The notes under the pieces are model-generated. The model searched no databases. It worked only from the letters and a program-made list of their open reading frames with translations, and had not been told where the DNA came from. DNA of 56,517 bases. It comes from Flavobacteriales bacterium UBA7612. GTDB taxonomy: Bacteria; Bacteroidota; Bacteroidia; Flavobacteriales; Weeksellaceae. The stretch's first letter is position 1; each line of letters opens with the position of its first letter. Position numbers and translations under genes: made by a program. The stretch is taken from positions 1 to 56,517 of the forward strand of contig DLJQ01000013.1 in NCBI GenBank assembly GCA_002484335.1. The letters are read 5' to 3'. Positions 52,419 through 56,517 of the stretch are shown one piece after another.

Positions 52419-53170
52419 AAGTTTTTCTTTTAGGAAGATTTTCTATTTCTCTAGCTTTATTTTCTGTTTCAACAGCTCTTATTTCAGAAGGTTCTGAAGC
52501 AGAGTTATTAGGATCATTATCCTTACTTTTACCTTAATCATCATCAAAAGCATGTCTCATTTCGTGAGCAACAGTAGATAAATCAGAATCAGGAATCCCC
52601 TCTTGTTTTTTAAAGTTATCTTTAGCTTCATCTAAGAAATCGAAGGTTGTTATAGTATATAATTTGTCTCCTTTTTTTTCTGATTTTCCTGCATTTATTT
52701 CTTTTCTATCAAGAACTACATTATTAGAAACATTACTTTTGCTCCCCTCTTTAATTATATGCATTTTTTCAGAATTTTCTAAAGCATGTAGAATTTCTTT
52801 TAAATAATTATTGTTTTATTTTTCTGTTTTTCAAAATGATTGTCTGACTTTCCATAATGTAGAACTCACTTTTTCTTTTCGCCCATCATGATCTATTAAC
52901 TTGAAACAATCCATTCTTATTTTTTGTAATACTACCATAATAAAAATTCCCTTTACTATATACTAAAGTTTGGCTTTTAGTTCGAAAAATTATATCTCTT
53001 CCATCAGTATCAATGGCATTTATAGGATTATTAGCAACGTATGAATATGGAGTAATATTAATAAATTTCTCTGCTAGTGGATCGATGTTGAACCAACGTC
53101 CAATCGCAGAATCGTAATTACGAGCGCCGTAGTCGTAAAGATTAATATCTAAATCTGTTTGTAATTCCAC
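52393..53170 (-). pseudogene. decayed RHS toxin tip with HExxH motif (cassette 3)
   Basis: 53170-52886 encodes the RHS end ELQTDLDINLYDYGARNYDSAIGRWFNIDPLAE, then TDGRDIIFRTKSQTL. The frame then breaks: RHS-linked reading stops at a TGA, a second frame runs to about 52814, and a third continues with EILHALENSEKMHIIKEG. The last frame has VAHEMRHAFDDD, a zincin motif, then an in-frame TAA at 52534-52536. After it the same frame runs on to 52393. So there are at least two frameshifts and one nonsense change. Sequence errors would be an alternative explanation. Confidence 0.7.
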
Positions 53171-53427
53171 TATGTACAGTATGTTCGTAAAAGCTTAATT
53201 AAAGCTTTTTTCTCCATAATCATTGTATTTGTAATTATAATTTTTATTACCAATAGTTGCGGCTGTATACCCACTATGTTTTAATCCAAAAGGATAATAG
53301 TTGTTTTCTTATAAACAAAACTAATCAAAGAACTTCTCTATAAAAATAAGCAAATAAAAATGCTAACCACAAAGAAATTTAAAGATTTTTTTAATGAAAA
53401 TGTAGCTTAGTTACTTTATAAAATAAC
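53069..53427. repeat. cassette repeat 3 (RHS-core fragment and spacer)
   Basis: Same unit as the other copies. The frame joined to the ATG start region ends at TAG just before GGAATTACAAACAG, so no RHS-linked start remains. Confidence 0.85.
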
Positions 53428-53453
53428 AAAAGGCAAATGTTAGTTTGCCTTTT
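53428..53453 (-). terminator. terminator of RHS cassette 4
   Basis: AAAAGGCAAA pairs with TTTGCCTTTT (10 bp). Confidence 0.75.
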
Positions 53454-53494
53454 AATTTATTGTGAGTTTTGCTAAAATAATGCATTTGGAATAC

Positions 53495-54058
53495 TTATTT
53501 ACTATAATACCAATGTTGATCTATTTTTTTACTATTAGATATTTTTTCTTTCCAATATTCATTTTTAATTTTTAAGATATCATCAATATAAGCAATGTAT
53601 TCTTCGTCTTTAATGAAAAATATTATAGAATTACCAATTTCAGTACTACTATAAATTTTATATATATCTAATTTTTGAAATTCATTGATAATTTTTGAAA
53701 TATCATTTAAAGTAGAATAATAATTTTGATTTTTATTTTTACTAATAGAAAGATTATATTTAGAAATATCAAATGTTTTTTTTGCTTTTATTTTTAAGCA
53801 GATAGTGTCTCCTATATTACAATTGTAATATTCAAAATTTGGTAAATGATATTTGTTTCCGTTAAATTCTTTTATGAAGGAAGAAACTCTTTCATTTCCG
53901 TCCAATACATTTGATGTTTTTATATATACACCTTCAAAAATCTTAAAATCAGATTTTTGGACTTGATTAAATATCCTGTTACTGTCATTATTATGATTGA
54001 CTTTTTTACAATTAAAAAGTGAAAGTAAACTGATTAATAATATTATTTCTTTCATCAT
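53495..54058 (-). CDS. lipoprotein, probable immunity protein of RHS cassette 4
   Basis: The start near 54058 (MMKEIILLISLLSLFNCKK) gives a lipoprotein signal with lipobox LFNC. The longer frame begins inside the toxin gene. The mature protein (about 170 residues) has no recognised family; FIKEFNGNKYHLPNFEYYNCNIGDTICLKIK may form a beta domain. It follows the toxin gene closely and precedes the repeated terminator. Confidence 0.7.
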   Translation of the reverse strand: MMKEIILLISLLSLFNCKKVNHNNDSNRIFNQVQKSDFKIFEGVYIKTSNVLDGNERVSSFIKEFNGNKYHLPNFEYYNCNIGDTICLKIKAKKTFDISKYNLSISKNKNQNYYSTLNDISKIINEFQKLDIYKIYSSTEIGNSIIFFIKDEEYIAYIDDILKIKNEYWKEKISNSKKIDQHWYYSK

Positions 54059-54062
54059 AATA

Positions 54063-54713
54063 TCAATTTTTAATCCATTTTGTTGGATCACCTGCTGATT
54101 GTTTTATTTTAAAAGGTTGATTAGGATAATAATATCCATTTCTTATAGCTCGTTGATCTTCTGGAGAATCAAGTATTCCAGTTGATACACCAGGATTATC
54201 ACTTCTTCCATTTACAGCGTTGTTTAAATGAGCCGCAACGGAAAGAGTTGAAGGACTTAATCCAAGCCTTTTACCAGCTTGTCCCCATAAAAAACTCCCA
54301 CAATCATAATCGTTATTGGCTATTCCGTTTACCAAATGTAAACCTACAGGGCTAATATTCACACCTCCATTTTTAAAATCTAATTGACCATTACTTTTTC
54401 CTGATAATGCTGACTCATCCACTGTGTGTCTACTTTCTCTTTCTATAAAAGTAAGGGCTCTTTCTTTTTCACTACCAATCAAACCAATTTTCATTTCTAA
54501 ATCAATATCTTCTTTAGTAATAAAAACAACTTCTGATATAATACCTTCTTCAATTGCTTTAGTATCATTTGCTGGATCATTAAAATTATATTTACCTTTA
54601 ATTCTACCAGTTTTTGAGTTTTCAACAACAAGTTTGTCAGGCTGATTATTTCTATCTATCCGAACAAAATTTCCTTTTTCATTAAAAATATAATAATCAG
54701 GTGGAGTAGCCAT
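54063..54713 (-). CDS. displaced RHS toxin tip, non-zincin (cassette 4)
   Basis: The 216-residue frame starts at the pre-toxin junction MATPPDYYIFNEKGNFVRIDRNNQPDKLVVEN, common in flavobacterial RHS tips. The C-terminal domain (about 105-216) contains DYDCGSFLWGQAGKRLGLSPSTLSVAAHLNN, which recalls the polymorphic-toxin-44 type; this is a weak guess. The RHS end upstream (54714-54905) has lost two bases relative to the expected PYTYVVNNP reading, so RHS and toxin are out of frame. As it stands the toxin could only start at its internal ATG. Confidence 0.6.
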   Translation of the reverse strand: MATPPDYYIFNEKGNFVRIDRNNQPDKLVVENSKTGRIKGKYNFNDPANDTKAIEEGIISEVVFITKEDIDLEMKIGLIGSEKERALTFIERESRHTVDESALSGKSNGQLDFKNGGVNISPVGLHLVNGIANNDYDCGSFLWGQAGKRLGLSPSTLSVAAHLNNAVNGRSDNPGVSTGILDSPEDQRAIRNGYYYPNQPFKIKQSAGDPTKWIKN

Positions 54714-54780
54714 AATCCCGTCGGGATCAATAAAGAAGACTGGATTGTTTACAACATAAGTAAGGTGACCATCTACGATA

Positions 54781-55140
54781 TTTCTCTGCTAGTGGATCGA
54801 TGTTGAACCAACGTCCAATCGCAGAATCGTAATTACGAACTCCGTAGTCGTAAAGATTAATATCTAAATCTGTTTGTAATTCCACTACGTACAGTATGTT
54901 CGTAAAAGCTTAATTAAAGCTTTTTTCTCCATAATCATTGTATTTGTAATTATAATTTTTATTACCAATAGTTGCGGCTATATACCCACTATGTTTTAAT
55001 CCAAAAGGATAATAGTTGTTTTCTTCTAAACAAAACTAATCAAAAAACTTCTCTATAAAAATAAGAAAATAAAAATGCTAACCACTAAGAAATTTAAAGA
55101 TTTTTTTAATGAAAATGTAGCTTAGTTACTTTATAAAATA
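54781..55140. repeat. cassette repeat 4 (RHS-core fragment and spacer)
   Basis: Same unit as the other copies, nearly identical to the 53.1 kb copy over most of its length, including the insertion with TAG stop. Confidence 0.85.
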
Positions 55141-55170
55141 ACCAAAGGCAAACGTTTATTTGCCTTTGGT
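55141..55170 (-). terminator. terminator of RHS cassette 5
   Basis: ACCAAAGGCAAA pairs with TTTGCCTTTGGT (12 bp) with a short loop; same hairpin as at 50116. Confidence 0.8.
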
Positions 55171-55191
55171 GCTATTGTTAATTATTTGTAA

Positions 55192-55938
55192 TTAATGTGA
55201 AAGTATTTCTGGAATAGGACGAGTTGTTATATAATTAGAAGACTTAATACTATATTTAATATTATTAGGTACTTTTTTATCTATATACCTCATTGTTATA
55301 TAATTAGAAAACATCAACATAGCATAAATATCAAGGTTAGATTTTAATGGTTTAAAATCATTTATAATATATTGATTATTTATAATTATGGATTGTGCTG
55401 ATTTATTATTTTTAATGTAAAATTTATTATTTAATTCTTTTACGGAAATATTTCTTAAAATATTTTTTATCATATTAAAATCGTCTTTTGATAAATTAAA
55501 AGAATAACCTCCTTCTTTTTCAATAGGATAATAAACATTCAAATTAACTATTCCTAAAGAATCTATATTCAAATCATAACTATATTTATGACTAATTAAA
55601 AATCTATTTTCAATAGGGTCTTCACTTATTGATAAATTCACAAATTCATTTGTATTTTTTATATAACTATAATCTGAAAATTTATATTTTCCTAGTAGCT
55701 TCTTAAAATATTCGTCATTATTAATGTTTTCAATGTAATCATTTGCACTTAATCTAATATAATAAACAGAATTTCCCTTTTCTATTTTCCAATTAAATTC
55801 ATTGTTAGCAGTCGTTGCATATTTTATGTTACTTATGTTTTTATCCTTTTTTTGAGTTTTATAATAAATAAAACCTATAAAAAAAATAATACTAAAAAAA
55901 AATAATAAGCCTTTGTTCAATGTTTTATTCTTATACAT
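55192..55938 (-). CDS. membrane-anchored protein, probable immunity protein of RHS cassette 5
   Basis: The 248-residue protein has one N-terminal membrane helix (about residues 9-26) with a following positively charged stretch, then a large outer domain: FNWKIEKGNSVYYIRLSANDY, EKEGGYSFNLSKDDFNMIKNILRN. No family recognised. It begins 11 bases after the headless toxin fragment and ends at the repeated terminator, so it is the cassette's partner gene. Confidence 0.65.
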   Translation of the reverse strand: MYKNKTLNKGLLFFFSIIFFIGFIYYKTQKKDKNISNIKYATTANNEFNWKIEKGNSVYYIRLSANDYIENINNDEYFKKLLGKYKFSDYSYIKNTNEFVNLSISEDPIENRFLISHKYSYDLNIDSLGIVNLNVYYPIEKEGGYSFNLSKDDFNMIKNILRNISVKELNNKFYIKNNKSAQSIIINNQYIINDFKPLKSNLDIYAMLMFSNYITMRYIDKKVPNNIKYSIKSSNYITTRPIPEILSH

Positions 55939-55949
55939 TTTTTTAAAAA

Positions 55950-56342
55950 TTATTTACTATTTCGCTTCTTTTCATAATCTACAAGTTTGTTAGATATATT
56001 TGGAGGATATCTAGAGTCAAGTCTACGTCTTTTATGGATACCTTTATCTGAAACATTTAAATTATTCAACTTGTAGTACTGTTGAATTATTGATGTTGTT
56101 TTTTCTCTTGCGCTATTCCTTACATTTTCATTAAAATGGTCAATCCATCCTCCAGAATTAGAAGGATTTTGAACTCCTATTGATTTTATAAAATTAATAG
56201 CATCTTTATCATAGCCACTACTAAAATCTAATTTTCCATTATCTTTATAATCTTCAGAAGTTGGTAAAATGTGTATAAAACTTTCATGACCAATATACTG
56301 TTTTGAAGTTTTCCAATCAGTAATATATATATCAATACCAAA
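55950..56342 (-). pseudogene. headless toxin tip fragment (cassette 5)
   Basis: An open frame of about 131 codons runs between an in-frame stop at 56343-56345 and the TAA at 55950. It has no ATG near its start and no RHS-core end, so it looks cut from its head by recombination. The reading contains ITDWKTSKQYIGHESF, HILPTSEDYKDNGKLDFSSGYDKDAINF, GGWIDHFNENVRNSAREK and a basic end KRRRLDSRYPPNIS. I recognise no toxin family. It directly precedes a probable immunity gene. Confidence 0.55.
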
Positions 56343-56365
56343 TTAGAAGCCATTATTCTAAGAAA

Positions 56366-56404
56366 AACCAATCAAAGAACTTCTATATAAAAATAAGAAA
56401 ATAA
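56366..56404. repeat. partial cassette spacer (copy 5)
   Basis: Only the spacer part (AACCAATCAAAGAACTTC and the following AT-rich bases) of the cassette repeat is present. The RHS-core part is missing, consistent with deletion in cassette 5. Confidence 0.7.
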
Positions 56405-56517
56405 TTATGGTAGCTGATAAAAAGTAGCTGATTTTAAGAACCTAAGTTTAATTACTAAAACTAGGAACTGAATAACTTAAACCTTAATTTTATTGTATAA
56501 AAAAATCCCCAAGTTAT

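Noticed and set aside
49759..56404. CRISPR-like repeat-spacer impression of the terminal array
   Set aside because: Repeats are about 350 bases, degenerate and protein-derived; spacers are kilobase coding cassettes and no cas genes are present.

Overview
The window looks like a chromosomal segment of an AT-rich Bacteroidota, most likely a flavobacterium of the Weeksellaceae (Empedobacter/Chryseobacterium-like). Supporting signs are TAnnTTTG-type -7 promoter boxes, absence of Shine-Dalgarno sequences, two DUF3078 barrels, a Bacteroidota-type GlmU-family protein, a TonB-dependent receptor with glycoside hydrolases, a cysteate/sulfonolipid-type gene pair, and RHS tips of the 'LYDYGARNYDSAIGRW' type. 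No rRNA, tRNA, CRISPR array or intact transposase was seen.

Layout: 0-7.6 kb is housekeeping: a DUF4026-like gene cut by the window edge, hutI, a GNAT acetyltransferase, a small membrane protein, tandem DUF3078 paralogues, hemH and ruvB. 7.7-10.05 kb is an AT-rich two-gene insert (a class A PBP-like protein with no visible membrane anchor, plus a membrane protein) bounded by short inverted repeats. 10.2-17.7 kb holds queG, a GNAT gene, a TetR regulator with a double SnoaL-like protein under a shared operator, a DUF1634/TSUP anion exporter pair, a divergent HxlR regulator and quinone oxidoreductase, a cupin and a Crp/Fnr regulator. 17.7-31.9 kb is a carbohydrate-use locus without SusD: TonB-dependent receptor, two GH3 enzymes, a CE1-type esterase, an acetyl-xylan-esterase-like hydrolase, a nucleoside-hydrolase-like protein and a FucP-type sugar/H+ symporter, with a divergent degenerate-Nudix regulator of the AraR/NrtR kind.

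31.9-38.5 kb runs serC-serA-DUF1015-yggS, directly downstream of an AONS-family acyltransferase and a cysteine-synthase-fold enzyme. I read this as a phosphoserine to cysteate to sulfonolipid (capnine) locus. It is followed by a GlmU-family gene and a glycine-betaine (OpuA/ProU) ABC operon. 43.5-46.2 kb is a four-gene operon of unknown membrane proteins and a lipoprotein. 46.3-48.3 kb holds a DUF2490 gene and a second outer-membrane-like gene between two facing hairpin repeats.

48.4-56.5 kb is the most unusual part: a tandem array on the minus strand of five displaced RHS C-terminal cassettes with a period of about 1.7 kb. Four cassettes have the same RHS-core fragment, a different toxin tip, a secreted, membrane or lipoprotein partner (probable immunity protein) and a terminator. 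The fifth has a headless tip and only a trace of the shared repeat. Three tips carry zincin metallopeptidase motifs (HEISH, HEILHxxGxxH, HEMRH). All four core fragments carry the same short insertion with stop codons, so these look like silent tips, probably recombined into an intact RHS gene outside the window.
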